Below are positions 1 through 8,847 of a stretch of DNA of 64,000 nt, one piece after another. The position numbers and the translations under genes were made by a program. The notes under the pieces were generated by a model. It worked only from the letters and a program-made list of their open reading frames with translations, was not told the DNA's origin and searched no databases. The DNA is from Streptomyces vilmorinianum (GTDB lineage Bacteria; Actinomycetota; Actinomycetes; Streptomycetales; Streptomycetaceae), in contig NZ_CP040244.1 in assembly GCF_005517195.1 (NCBI RefSeq), forward strand, positions 3,552,001 through 3,616,000. The letters are read 5' to 3'. How positions within the stretch are numbered: position 1 is the stretch's first letter; each line of letters opens with the position of its first letter.

Positions 1-1
1 G

Positions 2-766
2 GGCCACCTCGTCTGCGGCAAGTGCCGCAACTGTCTGGCCGGCCGCCGCCACCTCTGCCGCGCCACCGTCGGCCTCGGCGTCGGCCGCGACGGCGCCTTC
101 GCCGAGTACGTCGCGCTGCCCGCGTCCAACGTGTGGGTGCACCGCGTCGCCGTCGACCTCGACGTCGCCGCGATCTTCGACCCCTTCGGCAACGCCGTGC
201 ACACCGCGCTCTCCTTCCCGCTGGTGGGCGAGGACGTGCTGGTCACGGGCGCGGGCCCGATCGGCATCATGGCGGCCGCGGTGGCGAAGCACGCCGGCGC
301 CCGCAACGTCGTCATCACCGACGTCAGCGAGGAGCGCCTCGACCTGGCCCGCAAGGCGGGCGTCTCGCTCGCGCTGAACGTGGCCGAGCAGACGATCGCC
401 GACGGCCAGCGCACGCTCGGGCTCAAGGAGGGCTTCGACGTCGGCCTGGAGATGTCGGGCAACCCGCGCGCGATGCGCGACATGGTCGCGAACATGACCA
501 ACGGCGGCAAGATCGCCATGCTGGGCCTGCCGGCGGAGGACTTCGCCGTCGACTGGGCGAAGATCGTCACGTCCATGATCACGATCAAGGGCATCTACGG
601 CCGCGAGATGTTCGAGACCTGGTACGCGATGTCCGTCCTCCTGGAGGGCGGGCTCGACCTCGCCCCGGTGATCACCGGCCGCTACGCGTACACCGACTTC
701 GAGGCCGCCTTCGACGACGCCGCGTCCGGCAAGGGCGGCAAGATCATCCTCGACTGGACCGTCTGA
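2..766 (+). CDS. tdh: L-threonine 3-dehydrogenase, 5' end outside window
   Basis: This zinc-dependent medium-chain dehydrogenase oxidises L-threonine to 2-amino-3-ketobutyrate with NAD+. The frame is open from base 2, and the first 20 codons hold the structural-zinc loop: cysteines spaced C-x2-C-x2-C with a fourth Cys a few residues on. A Rossmann nucleotide-binding stretch, [13 protein letters not shown], follows at about positions 242-280. The C-terminal half continues through the substrate domain to a stop at 766. Only about 254 residues are visible of the roughly 340 usual for the family, so the catalytic-zinc N-terminus lies upstream. The next gene, kbl, uses its unstable product, so the pair is the threonine-to-glycine route. 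Confidence 0.93.
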   Translation, partial: GHLVCGKCRNCLAGRRHLCRATVGLGVGRDGAFAEYVALPASNVWVHRVAVDLDVAAIFDPFGNAVHTALSFPLVGEDVLVTGAGPIGIMAAAVAKHAGARNVVITDVSEERLDLARKAGVSLALNVAEQTIADGQRTLGLKEGFDVGLEMSGNPRAMRDMVANMTNGGKIAMLGLPAEDFAVDWAKIVTSMITIKGIYGREMFETWYAMSVLLEGGLDLAPVITGRYAYTDFEAAFDDAASGKGGKIILDWTV

Positions 767-831
767 TCTCCACGCGTCCGATCGCCACGCGTCCGACCTC
801 CTCTCGTCTGATCTCCTCTAAGGAACCCACC

Positions 832-2031
832 ATGTTCGACTCCGTACGTGACGACCTCCGTACCACCCTCGACGAGATCCGCGCCGCCGGGCTGCACAAG
901 CCCGAGCGCGTCATCGGCACCCCCCAGTCGGCGACCGTCGCCGTCACCGCCGGCGGGCAGCCCGGTGAGGTGCTCAACTTCTGCGCCAACAACTACCTCG
1001 GCCTCGCCGACCACCCCGAGGTGATCGCCGCCGCCCACGAGGCGCTCGACCGCTGGGGCTACGGCATGGCGTCCGTGCGCTTCATCTGCGGCACGCAGGA
1101 GGTGCACAAGGAGCTGGAGGCGCGGCTGTCGTCGTTCCTCGGCCAGGAGGACACGATCCTCTACTCCTCCTGCTTCGACGCCAACGGCGGCGTCTTCGAG
1201 ACGCTCCTCGGCCCCGAGGACGCCGTCATCTCCGACGCCCTCAACCACGCCTCCATCATCGACGGCATCCGCCTCTCCAAGGCCCGCCGCTTCCGGTACG
1301 TCAACCGCGACATGGCCGACCTGGAGCAGCAGCTCAAGGAGGCGACCCAGGGCGGCGCCCGCCGCAAGCTGATCGTCACCGACGGCGTCTTCTCCATGGA
1401 CGGCTACGTCGCCCCGCTCGGCGAGATCTGCGACCTGGCCGAGCGCTACGACGCCATGGTCATGGTCGACGACTCCCACGCCGTCGGCTTCGTCGGCCCC
1501 GGCGGCCGCGGCACCCCCGAGCTGCACGGCGTCATGGACCGCGTCGACATCATCACCGGCACCCTCGGCAAGGCCCTCGGCGGCGCCTCCGGCGGCTATG
1601 TCGCCGCCCGCGCCGAGATCGTCGCCCTGCTGCGCCAGCGCTCCCGCCCGTACCTCTTCTCCAACACGCTCGCCCCGGTCATCGCCGCCGCCTCCCTCAA
1701 GGTCCTCGACCTGCTCGAGTCGGCCGGCGACCTGCGCGAGCGCCTGCGCGCCAACACCGAGCTCTTCCGCTCCCGCATGACGGCGGAGGGCTTCGACATC
1801 CTCCCCGGCGACCACGCCATCGCGCCCGTCATGATCGGCGACGCGTCGGAGGCCGGGCGGATGGCGGAGCTGCTCCTGGAGCGCGGCGTGTACGTGATCG
1901 GCTTCTCGTACCCCGTCGTTCCGCAGGGCCAGGCCCGCATCCGCGTCCAGCTCTCGGCGGCCCATTCGTCCGATGACGTGAACCGGGCTGTGGACGCGTT
2001 CGTCGACGCCCGCGCCGCCCTGCGAGACTAG
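832..2031 (+). CDS. kbl: 2-amino-3-ketobutyrate CoA ligase (glycine C-acetyltransferase)
   Basis: This PLP enzyme of the alpha-oxoamine synthase family splits 2-amino-3-ketobutyrate with CoA into glycine and acetyl-CoA. The 399-residue product is the family length. Visible signatures are [14 protein letters not shown] near residue 45, the cofactor motif [11 protein letters not shown], and the Schiff-base lysine in [10 protein letters not shown] (K247). The ATG at 832 follows an AAGGAAC ribosome binding site. An open frame runs back to base 22, but that stretch overlaps tdh in another frame and is only G/C bias. The gene lies 65 bp after tdh and is probably cotranscribed with it. Confidence 0.95.
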   Translation: MFDSVRDDLRTTLDEIRAAGLHKPERVIGTPQSATVAVTAGGQPGEVLNFCANNYLGLADHPEVIAAAHEALDRWGYGMASVRFICGTQEVHKELEARLSSFLGQEDTILYSSCFDANGGVFETLLGPEDAVISDALNHASIIDGIRLSKARRFRYVNRDMADLEQQLKEATQGGARRKLIVTDGVFSMDGYVAPLGEICDLAERYDAMVMVDDSHAVGFVGPGGRGTPELHGVMDRVDIITGTLGKALGGASGGYVAARAEIVALLRQRSRPYLFSNTLAPVIAAASLKVLDLLESAGDLRERLRANTELFRSRMTAEGFDILPGDHAIAPVMIGDASEAGRMAELLLERGVYVIGFSYPVVPQGQARIRVQLSAAHSSDDVNRAVDAFVDARAALRD

Positions 2032-2035
2032 GGGC

Positions 2036-2944
2036 ATGATCGAAGCGCGGCGGCTGCACATCCTCCGTGCGGTGGCCGACCACCGCACGGTCACAGCCGC
2101 TGCCGCCGCGCTCTATCTCACCCCCTCCGCGGTCTCCCAGCAGCTCGCGGCCCTGGAGCAGGAGACCGGCCACCGGCTGGTCGAGCGCAGTGCCCGCGGG
2201 GCGCGGCTCACCCCGGCCGGCGAGATCCTGCTCAGCCACGCCAACGCCGTCCTCGCCCAGCTGGAGCTCGCCGAGTCCGAGCTCGCCGCCTACGGATCGG
2301 GCGAGGCCGGTACGGTCACGGTGGCGGCGTTCGCCACCGGCATCGGCCTCGTCGTCGCCCCGGCCATCACCGCGCTGGCCCACACCTCGCCCGGCATCCG
2401 GGTCCGGGTGCGCGACGCCGAGGGCGACGAGAGCCTGCTGATGGTCCTGGACCGCCAGGTCGACGTCGCCGTGGCCGTCGAGTACCGCGGCGCGCCCGGA
2501 GAGGACGACGCCCGGCTCACCCGCGTACCGCTGTACGCGGAGCCCTTCGACGCCGTCCTGCCTCTCGGGCACCCGCTCGCGGACGGCGAGCAGGTCGCCC
2601 TCGCCGCCCTCGCCAAGGACGCCTGGATCGGACAGTCCGCCGGCAACCCCTGCCACGACGTGACCGTCCTGGCCTGCGAGTACGCGGGATTCGCACCCCG
2701 TCTCGAACACTCCTCCGACGACTTCCGTGCCGTGGTCGCCCTCGCGTCCGCGGGCGCGGGCGTGGCGCTCGTACCGCGCTCGGCGCTGCGCGGCATGGAG
2801 CTCGACGACGTGGTGATCCGCCCGGTGGACGGCGTGGCGCCCACCCGCCGGGTCTTCGCGGCGGTGCGCCGGGGCGCCGAGGAGCACCCGCTGATCAGCC
2901 CGGTCCTCTCGGCGCTGCGCGCGGCGGCGGAGCCGGGCGGCTGA
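2036..2944 (+). CDS. LysR-family transcriptional regulator
   Basis: The 302-residue product has the LysR layout: an N-terminal winged helix-turn-helix (residues 1-60, with TAAAAALYLTPSAVSQQLAALE) and a periplasmic-binding-protein-like effector domain from about residue 90. It begins 5 bp after the kbl stop and reads the same way, so it may be cotranscribed with tdh-kbl. Control of threonine catabolism is a reasonable inference, but the sequence does not show the effector. LysR genes are more often divergent from their targets, so this tandem arrangement is less usual. Confidence 0.9.
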   Translation: MIEARRLHILRAVADHRTVTAAAAALYLTPSAVSQQLAALEQETGHRLVERSARGARLTPAGEILLSHANAVLAQLELAESELAAYGSGEAGTVTVAAFATGIGLVVAPAITALAHTSPGIRVRVRDAEGDESLLMVLDRQVDVAVAVEYRGAPGEDDARLTRVPLYAEPFDAVLPLGHPLADGEQVALAALAKDAWIGQSAGNPCHDVTVLACEYAGFAPRLEHSSDDFRAVVALASAGAGVALVPRSALRGMELDDVVIRPVDGVAPTRRVFAAVRRGAEEHPLISPVLSALRAAAEPGG

Positions 2945-3025
2945 GCGGAAGGCCGACCGCATGGCGCGGCGATCCCCGGCCTGCCCATGATGGAAGGGGT
3001 GCCGGATCTCCTCAGGAGGCCTGCC

Positions 3026-3913
3026 ATGGCCGTCACCGAAGGCACTGTGCCGTTCCGCGGATTCCACACCTGGTACCAGGTAGTGGGCGAGCTGCCCGGT
3101 CCGGGCGGGAAGCCGCCGCTGCTCGTGGTGAACGGAGGACCGGGCTGCCCGCACGACTATCTGCGGCACCTCTCGGCCCTGGCCGAGGGCGGGGGACGGA
3201 CTGTCGTCTTCTACGACCAGTTCGGCTGCGGCAGGTCCGCGCACGCGGACGACCCAGCCCTGTGGGTGATGGACACCTTCGTGGACGAGCTCGGCGCCGT
3301 ACGGCAGGCGCTCGGACTGGACCCCGTCCACCTCTACGGGCACTCCTTCGGCACCCAGGTGGCCCTCGAGTACATGCTCGGCAGGCCGTCCGGGGTCGCT
3401 TCGCTGGTGCTGGCCGGGCCGCTCTCCAGCGCGCCGCTCTACCAGGAGGAGGCACGGCGGCTGAAGGCCACGCTGCCGGCCGCGGTGCAGGAGACCCTCG
3501 ACCGGCACGAGGCGGCGGGCACCGTCGAGGACGAGGAGTACACCGAAGCCACCACGGCCTACTACCGGCGGTTCCTGTGCCGGAGTGACCCGTGGCCCGA
3601 CGAACTCGTGTACTCCCTCTCGGAGATGCGCGAGGACGTCTACGCGACCATGTGGGGCACGGAGTGGAACGTCACCGGCAACTTGAAGGACTGGGACGTC
3701 ACCGACCGGCTCGGCGAGCTCGACCTGCCCGTGCTGCTGACCTCCGGACGGTACGACGCGACCACGCCGGCCGTCGTGCGCCCGATCGCCGAGGGCATCC
3801 CGGACGCGGAGTGGGTGCTCTTCGAGGGGAGCGCTCACATCCCCTCGATCGAGGAGCCGGAGCGCTACCGCGAGGTCCTCGAGTCCTTCCTGGCCCGGGT
3901 GGAGGCGGGCTGA
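3026..3913 (+). CDS. Proline iminopeptidase-family alpha/beta hydrolase
   Basis: An alpha/beta-hydrolase of the S33 type that removes N-terminal proline from small peptides. It has the oxyanion motif NGGPGCPHDYL near residue 37, the nucleophile elbow GHSFGTQ with Ser107, the acid Asp244 in SGRYDATTP and His271 in GSAHIP. The ATG at 3026 is preferred over one at 2987 because a strong CAGGAGG lies 7 bp upstream of it. No signal peptide is visible, so it should be cytoplasmic. Related hydrolases in this family act on other amides, so the exact substrate is not certain. Confidence 0.88.
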   Translation: MAVTEGTVPFRGFHTWYQVVGELPGPGGKPPLLVVNGGPGCPHDYLRHLSALAEGGGRTVVFYDQFGCGRSAHADDPALWVMDTFVDELGAVRQALGLDPVHLYGHSFGTQVALEYMLGRPSGVASLVLAGPLSSAPLYQEEARRLKATLPAAVQETLDRHEAAGTVEDEEYTEATTAYYRRFLCRSDPWPDELVYSLSEMREDVYATMWGTEWNVTGNLKDWDVTDRLGELDLPVLLTSGRYDATTPAVVRPIAEGIPDAEWVLFEGSAHIPSIEEPERYREVLESFLARVEAG

Positions 3914-3923
3914 CCGCGCGGGG

Positions 3924-5720
3924 TCAGTCGGCCGAGACCGTCCAGCCCACCGCCTCGATCCGGTCCCGGTCGGCCGGCCTCGACGCGTCGAACAGCGGGA
4001 GCCCCGCGGCGTCGAGGACCCGCAGACCGTCCACGTACACGCCGCGCCCGACGTAGCGCTGGTCCGTCGTGTACCGCCAGCGAAGGCGTACGGGAGCGGA
4101 GACCGGGGTCGGCAGGTCGGCCGACAGGCCGGCCGTCAGCTCGTGCCAGACCCGCCCCGACCAGCCGCTCACCTTCCCCACCGCATGCCGCTGCGGCTCC
4201 TGACCCCTTCGTACGGTGGTGAACGGCACCGGCCCCCAGGTCGCGCCGCCGTCCGCCGAGGCCTCCAGGAAGGCGGCGTCCGAGCCGGGCTCGGTGTCCC
4301 ACCACAGCGCGCACTCCAGCCGGGCGCCCCCCGCCACGGCGGGCAGCGTGAGCGTGGCGGTGCCGGCGCTCGCCATCCCCGAGAACCAGGCGGTCCGGCC
4401 GCGGGCCGGGCGGACGGGGACGGCGCGGGCCAGGTTGTTCGCCGCGGCGACACGGGGCGCCGAGCCGGAGCGCCAGCTGCGCACGGGGTGGACGGAGTTG
4501 CCGAGGACGACGAGGAAGGCGTCGGTCGTCGGGTCCAGGACCAGGCTCGTGCCGGTGAAGCCGGTGTGTCCCGCCGAGTGGGGCGTGGCCATCGCGCCCA
4601 TGTACCAGTGCTGGTAGAGCTCGAAGCCGAGGCCGTGCTCGTCGCCGGGGAAGGCGGTGTTGAAGTCGGTGAACATCAGACCGACGGACTCGGGGGAGAG
4701 GATCCGGGCGTCGCCGTACGCCCCGCCGTTGAGGAGCGTGCGGGCGAGGACGGCGAGGTCCCAGGCGCATGAGAAGACCCCGGCGTGCCCGGCGACCCCG
4801 CCCAGGCTGTACGCGTTCTCGTCGTGGACCTCGCCCCACACCATGCCCCGGTCGAGGCCGGACCAGGGGAGCCGGGCGTCCTCCGTGGCCGCGATCTTCG
4901 GCTTCCAGGAGAGCGGGGGATTGAACCGCGTGCGGTGCATCCCGAGAGGAGCGGTGATCTCGTTGCGGAGCAGTACATCCAAGGTGTGACCGGTGATCTC
5001 CTCCAGGATCAGCTGGAGCGCGATCAGATTCAGATCCGAGTACAGATATCGCGTCCCGGCCGGGTTCGCCAGGACCTCGTTCCACAGCAGCCGCAGCTTC
5101 CCCTCCCGCGTCGGCTCCTTGTACAGCGCAATCCAGGAGCGGAACCCCGAGGTGTGCGTGAGCAGCTGACGGACCGTGACGTCCTGCTTCCCGCCGCCCC
5201 CGAACTCCGGCAGGTACGCCGTGACCCTGGCCTCGAGCTCCAGCGACCCACGCTCGAGCTGCTGGACCGCCAGGATCGACGTGAAGAGCTTGGAGACGGA
5301 GGCCAGATCGAAGACCGTGTCCTCGGCCATCGCGATCTGTCGGTCCGCCGGCAGCTCGAACCCGCTGTCGGTCGTCTCGTCGTACCCCGCGTACCGCACG
5401 GCCGCTCCGATCGGCCGGTGCAGCGCGACCGTCCCGCCCCGCCCGGCGAGCAGGACCGCCCCCGCGTACCAGGGGTGCTTGGGGGAGGGCGCGAGGAACG
5501 CCTCCGCGTCCGCGACCAGCCGGTCGAGAGGACCGGGCAGCAGACCGGCCCGCTCGGCCGTCCCGCGCCGCAGCGTCGTCCGGGGGCCGCTCGGGCCCTC
5601 CGGCCCGGAGGCCGCGGCGACCCCCGGAATCGAGCCGACCATGAGCGCACCTCCCAGGGCGAGAAGCCGGCCGCCGAACGCTCGGCGGCTGAACCCCCGG
5701 CCCATCGAATCCACTGTCAT
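3924..5720 (-). CDS. Tat-exported serine hydrolase (beta-lactamase/class C PBP fold) with C-terminal beta domain
   Basis: A secreted 598-residue protein. The N-terminus has a twin-arginine signal (SRRAF followed by a hydrophobic stretch and AAAS). The catalytic domain shows the serine beta-lactamase/DD-peptidase motifs S141-x-x-K144 (SVSK), Y227-S-D and H385-T-G. After about residue 420 there is an extra beta-rich region of 180 residues with aromatic and Gly/Thr-rich strands, unlike plain class C enzymes and perhaps substrate or wall binding. The ATG at 5720 was chosen because GAGAGG lies 6 bp upstream; a GTG at 5726 is too close to it. Likely roles are D-aminopeptidase, esterase or peptidoglycan carboxypeptidase. 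It is convergent with the upstream peptidase gene. Confidence 0.85.
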   Translation of the reverse strand: MTVDSMGRGFSRRAFGGRLLALGGALMVGSIPGVAAASGPEGPSGPRTTLRRGTAERAGLLPGPLDRLVADAEAFLAPSPKHPWYAGAVLLAGRGGTVALHRPIGAAVRYAGYDETTDSGFELPADRQIAMAEDTVFDLASVSKLFTSILAVQQLERGSLELEARVTAYLPEFGGGGKQDVTVRQLLTHTSGFRSWIALYKEPTREGKLRLLWNEVLANPAGTRYLYSDLNLIALQLILEEITGHTLDVLLRNEITAPLGMHRTRFNPPLSWKPKIAATEDARLPWSGLDRGMVWGEVHDENAYSLGGVAGHAGVFSCAWDLAVLARTLLNGGAYGDARILSPESVGLMFTDFNTAFPGDEHGLGFELYQHWYMGAMATPHSAGHTGFTGTSLVLDPTTDAFLVVLGNSVHPVRSWRSGSAPRVAAANNLARAVPVRPARGRTAWFSGMASAGTATLTLPAVAGGARLECALWWDTEPGSDAAFLEASADGGATWGPVPFTTVRRGQEPQRHAVGKVSGWSGRVWHELTAGLSADLPTPVSAPVRLRWRYTTDQRYVGRGVYVDGLRVLDAAGLPLFDASRPADRDRIEAVGWTVSAD

Positions 5721-5889
5721 CCCCACCCTCTCCCACCGTCCTGAAAGAATCCTTCGGCCACACCCGTAACGTCTGAAACTTTCTTACCGGGGTGGCGGCG
5801 GGTCAAGGAAGCGTGCGGCAGGGCAAAGAATCTGACGCTGCATCAGAAAATCTCTTCCCTCGGCCGATCCGCTGCGGCATCCTGCCGCC

Positions 5890-6999
5890 ATGAAGACGGA
5901 GCTGAGCCAAAAACTGGGGATCGAGCACGCCATCTTCGGCTTCACGCCCTTCCCCGCGGTGGCCGCGGCCATCACCAGAGCCGGCGGATTCGGCGTCCTC
6001 GGCGCGGTCCGCTACACCGCCCCCGACGACCTCGCCCGCGACCTCGACTGGATGCAGGACCACACCGACGGACTGCCCTACGGTCTCGACGTCGTCATGC
6101 CCGCCAAGAAGGTCGAGGGCGTGAGCGAGGCCGACGTCGAGGCGATGATCCCCGAAGGGCACCGGGAGTTCGTCCGCACGACCCTCGCCAAGCACGGCGT
6201 CCCCGAACTCGCCGAGGGGGAGGCCTCCGGTTGGCGCATCACCGGCTGGATGGAACAGGTCGCCCGCAACCAGCTGGACGTCGCCTTCGACTACCCCATC
6301 AAGCTGCTCGCCAACGCGCTCGGCTCCCCGCCCGCCGACGTCGTCGCCCGCGCCCACGACCACGACGTGCTCGTCGCCGCCCTCGCCGGCAGCGCCCGGC
6401 ACGCCCGCCACCACGCCGACGCCGGGATCGACATCGTCGTCGCGCAGGGCTACGAGGCCGGCGGCCACACCGGCGAGATCGCCTCCATGGTCCTCACCCC
6501 CGAGGTCGTCGACGCCGTCTCGCCCCTGCCCGTCCTCGCCGCCGGCGGCATCGGCAGCGGCGAACAGATCGCCGCCGGACTCGCCCTCGGCGCCCAGGGC
6601 GTCTGGCTCGGCTCCCTCTGGCTCACCACCACCGAGGCCGAACTCCACTCCCGCGCCCTGACCGCCAAACTCCTCGCCGCCGGCTCCGGCGACACCGTCC
6701 GCTCCCGCGCCCTCACCGGCAAGCCCGCCCGTCAGCTGCGCACCGAGTGGACCGACGCCTGGGACGACCCGGACGGGCCCGGCACCCTCCCCATGCCGCT
6801 GCAGGGACTCCTCGTCGCCGAGGCCGTCTCCCGTATCCAGAAGTACGAGGTCGAGCCCCTGCTCGGCACACCCGTCGGACAGATCGTCGGCCGGATGAAC
6901 TCCGAGCGCAGCGTCCAGCAGGTCTTCGACGGGCTCACCCGCGGCTTCGAGAAGGCCGTCGACCGCATCGACCGCATCGCCGGACGGAGTGCCCCGTGA
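5890..6999 (+). CDS. Nitronate monooxygenase (2-nitropropane dioxygenase family)
   Basis: An FMN-dependent TIM-barrel enzyme of 369 residues that oxidises alkyl nitronates. Family motifs include the N-terminal FGFTPFPAVAAAITRAGGFGVLG, EAGGHTGEIASM around the catalytic region, and the phosphate-binding AAGGIGSGEQIAAGLALGAQGV. The gene ends in GTGA shared with the start of the following acyl-CoA synthetase, so the two are translationally coupled. Such pairs occur in actinobacterial lipid or xenobiotic catabolism clusters, but the natural substrate here cannot be read from the sequence. Confidence 0.9.
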   Translation: MKTELSQKLGIEHAIFGFTPFPAVAAAITRAGGFGVLGAVRYTAPDDLARDLDWMQDHTDGLPYGLDVVMPAKKVEGVSEADVEAMIPEGHREFVRTTLAKHGVPELAEGEASGWRITGWMEQVARNQLDVAFDYPIKLLANALGSPPADVVARAHDHDVLVAALAGSARHARHHADAGIDIVVAQGYEAGGHTGEIASMVLTPEVVDAVSPLPVLAAGGIGSGEQIAAGLALGAQGVWLGSLWLTTTEAELHSRALTAKLLAAGSGDTVRSRALTGKPARQLRTEWTDAWDDPDGPGTLPMPLQGLLVAEAVSRIQKYEVEPLLGTPVGQIVGRMNSERSVQQVFDGLTRGFEKAVDRIDRIAGRSAP

Positions 7000-8543
7000 G
7001 TGAGCCCAACGGCTTCTGGTCCCAGGCCGCCGCCGACCCCTCCCGTACGGTCCTCGTCGCACCCGACGGCCAGGAGTGGACCGCCGGACGCCTCCACGCC
7101 GACGCCAACCGCCTCGTCCACGGACTTCGGGCGGCCGGTCTGGAGCGGGGTGACGCCTTCGCCGTCGTGCTGCCCAACGGGGTGGAGTTCCTCACCGCCC
7201 ATCTCGCCGCCACCCAGGCCGGGTTCTACCTCGTTCCCGTCAACCACCACCTCGTCGGGCCCGAGATCGCCTGGATCGTCGCCGACTCCGGCGCCAAGGT
7301 CCTCCTCGCCCACGAGCGGTTCGCCGCGGCGGCGACGGCCGCCGCCGACGAGGCGGGGCTGCCCGTCACCCATCGGCACGCGGTGGGCGAGATCCCCGGA
7401 TTCCGCCCGTACGCCGAACTCCTCGACGGACACCCGGAGTCGGCGCCCGCGGACCGCACCCTCGGCTGGGTCATGAACTACACCTCGGGCACCACCGGGC
7501 GCCCCCGTGGCATCCGCCGCCCGCTGCCCGGCAAGCTCCCCGAGGAGACGTATCTCGGCGGCTTCCTCGGCATCTTCGGCATCAGGCCCTTCGACGGCAA
7601 CGTCCACCTCGTCTGCTCGCCGCTCTACCACACGGCCGTGCTCCAGTTCGCGAGCGCCGCCCTGCACATCGGCCATCCCCTCGTCCTCATGGACAAGTGG
7701 ACCCCCGAGGAGATGCTCCGGCTGATCGACGCGTACGACTGCACCCACACCCACATGGTCCCCACCCAGTTCCACCGGCTCCTCGCCCTCCCGCAGGAGG
7801 TGCGCGACCGGTACGACATCTCGTCGATGCGGCACGCCATCCACGGCGCCGCCCCCTGCCCCGACCACGTCAAGCGGGCCATGATCGACTGGTGGGGGAG
7901 CTGCGTGGAGGAGTACTACGCGGCGAGCGAGGGCGGCGGCGCGTTCGCCACCGCCGAGGACTGGCTGAAGAAGCCGGGCACGGTCGGCAAGGCCTGGCCC
8001 ATCAGCGAACTCGCCGTCTTCGACGACGACGGCAACCGGCTCCCGGCCGGTGAACTCGGCACCGTCTACATGAAGATGAGCACCGGCGGCTTCTCGTACC
8101 ACAAGGACCGGGCGAAGACCGCGTCGAGCCGCATCGGCGACTTCTTCACGGTCGGTGACCTGGGCGTCCTCGACGAGGACGGCTATCTCTTCCTGCGCGA
8201 CCGGAAGATCGACATGATCATCTCGGGTGGGGTGAACATCTACCCCGCCGAGATCGAGTCGGCCCTCCTCGCCCACCCCGCGGTCGCCGACGCCGCCGCC
8301 TTCGGCATCCCGCACGGCGACTGGGGCGAGGAGGTCAAGGCCGTCGTCGAGCCGGCGGAAGGGTACGAGCCCGGCGAGTCGCTCGCCGCGGCCATCCTGG
8401 CGCACTGCGAGGAGCGCCTGGCCGGATACAAGCGCCCCAAGTCGGTCGACTTCGTCGCCGCCATGCCCCGTGACCCCAACGGCAAGCTGTACAAGCGGCG
8501 GTTGCGGGAACCGTACTGGGAGGGCCACGAGCGTCCCCTCTAG
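6996..8543 (+). CDS. Acyl-CoA synthetase (AMP-forming)
   Basis: A 515-residue member of the adenylate-forming superfamily that activates a carboxylic acid as acyl-AMP and then acyl-CoA. It has the P-loop-like YTSGTTGRPRG near residue 165, the adenine-binding YYAASEGGG, the hinge DRKIDMIISGGVNIYPAEIE and the catalytic lysine in PNGKLYKRRLRE near the C-terminus. The GTG start at 6996 overlaps the previous stop. The actinobacterial FadD4-like pattern suggests a fatty or aromatic acid, but the acid is not determined. Coupling to the nitronate monooxygenase suggests one catabolic unit. Confidence 0.9.
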   Translation: MSEPNGFWSQAAADPSRTVLVAPDGQEWTAGRLHADANRLVHGLRAAGLERGDAFAVVLPNGVEFLTAHLAATQAGFYLVPVNHHLVGPEIAWIVADSGAKVLLAHERFAAAATAAADEAGLPVTHRHAVGEIPGFRPYAELLDGHPESAPADRTLGWVMNYTSGTTGRPRGIRRPLPGKLPEETYLGGFLGIFGIRPFDGNVHLVCSPLYHTAVLQFASAALHIGHPLVLMDKWTPEEMLRLIDAYDCTHTHMVPTQFHRLLALPQEVRDRYDISSMRHAIHGAAPCPDHVKRAMIDWWGSCVEEYYAASEGGGAFATAEDWLKKPGTVGKAWPISELAVFDDDGNRLPAGELGTVYMKMSTGGFSYHKDRAKTASSRIGDFFTVGDLGVLDEDGYLFLRDRKIDMIISGGVNIYPAEIESALLAHPAVADAAAFGIPHGDWGEEVKAVVEPAEGYEPGESLAAAILAHCEERLAGYKRPKSVDFVAAMPRDPNGKLYKRRLREPYWEGHERPL

Positions 8544-8767
8544 GAGCCACCGGAACGTGTCGTACCGCGGTCGGCATCCGGACAAGCCGCCCGGTGAAGA
8601 GACGGTGGGGCCGGTGTGGTGGCGGCGAGGTGGCGCCTGGGGAGCGGCGGCGCTGACCCGGTGCTTCACCGGCCCCTCACGTGCTGTCTTCGAACACAAT
8701 GCGGCGGTTCTGTCCCCCAAGTGACAGTGACCGGTGAGTAGTTGAGGCTGGAATCACCGGGCCTCGA

Positions 8768-8796
8768 TTGACTGGGACACGTCACTGACTCAGTCT
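8768..8796 (+). promoter_or_regulatory. Candidate sigma-70-type promoter for the secreted cassette
   Basis: TTGACT at 8768-8773 and CAGTCT at 8791-8796 are separated by 17 bp and lie about 50 bp upstream of the TTG start at 8848. The remaining 8544-8767 gap shows no convincing gene; the frames open there lack start signals. Confidence 0.4.
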
Positions 8797-8847
8797 CGCC
8801 GGGTCACTGCTCGAGCGCGTCGCCGCACTCGTGGCCGACGCCCGGTT

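Noticed and set aside
22..831. Long frame fused upstream of kbl
   Set aside because: It is an Arg/Pro-rich shadow of tdh; the real kbl starts at the ATG at 832 with family similarity from its first residues.
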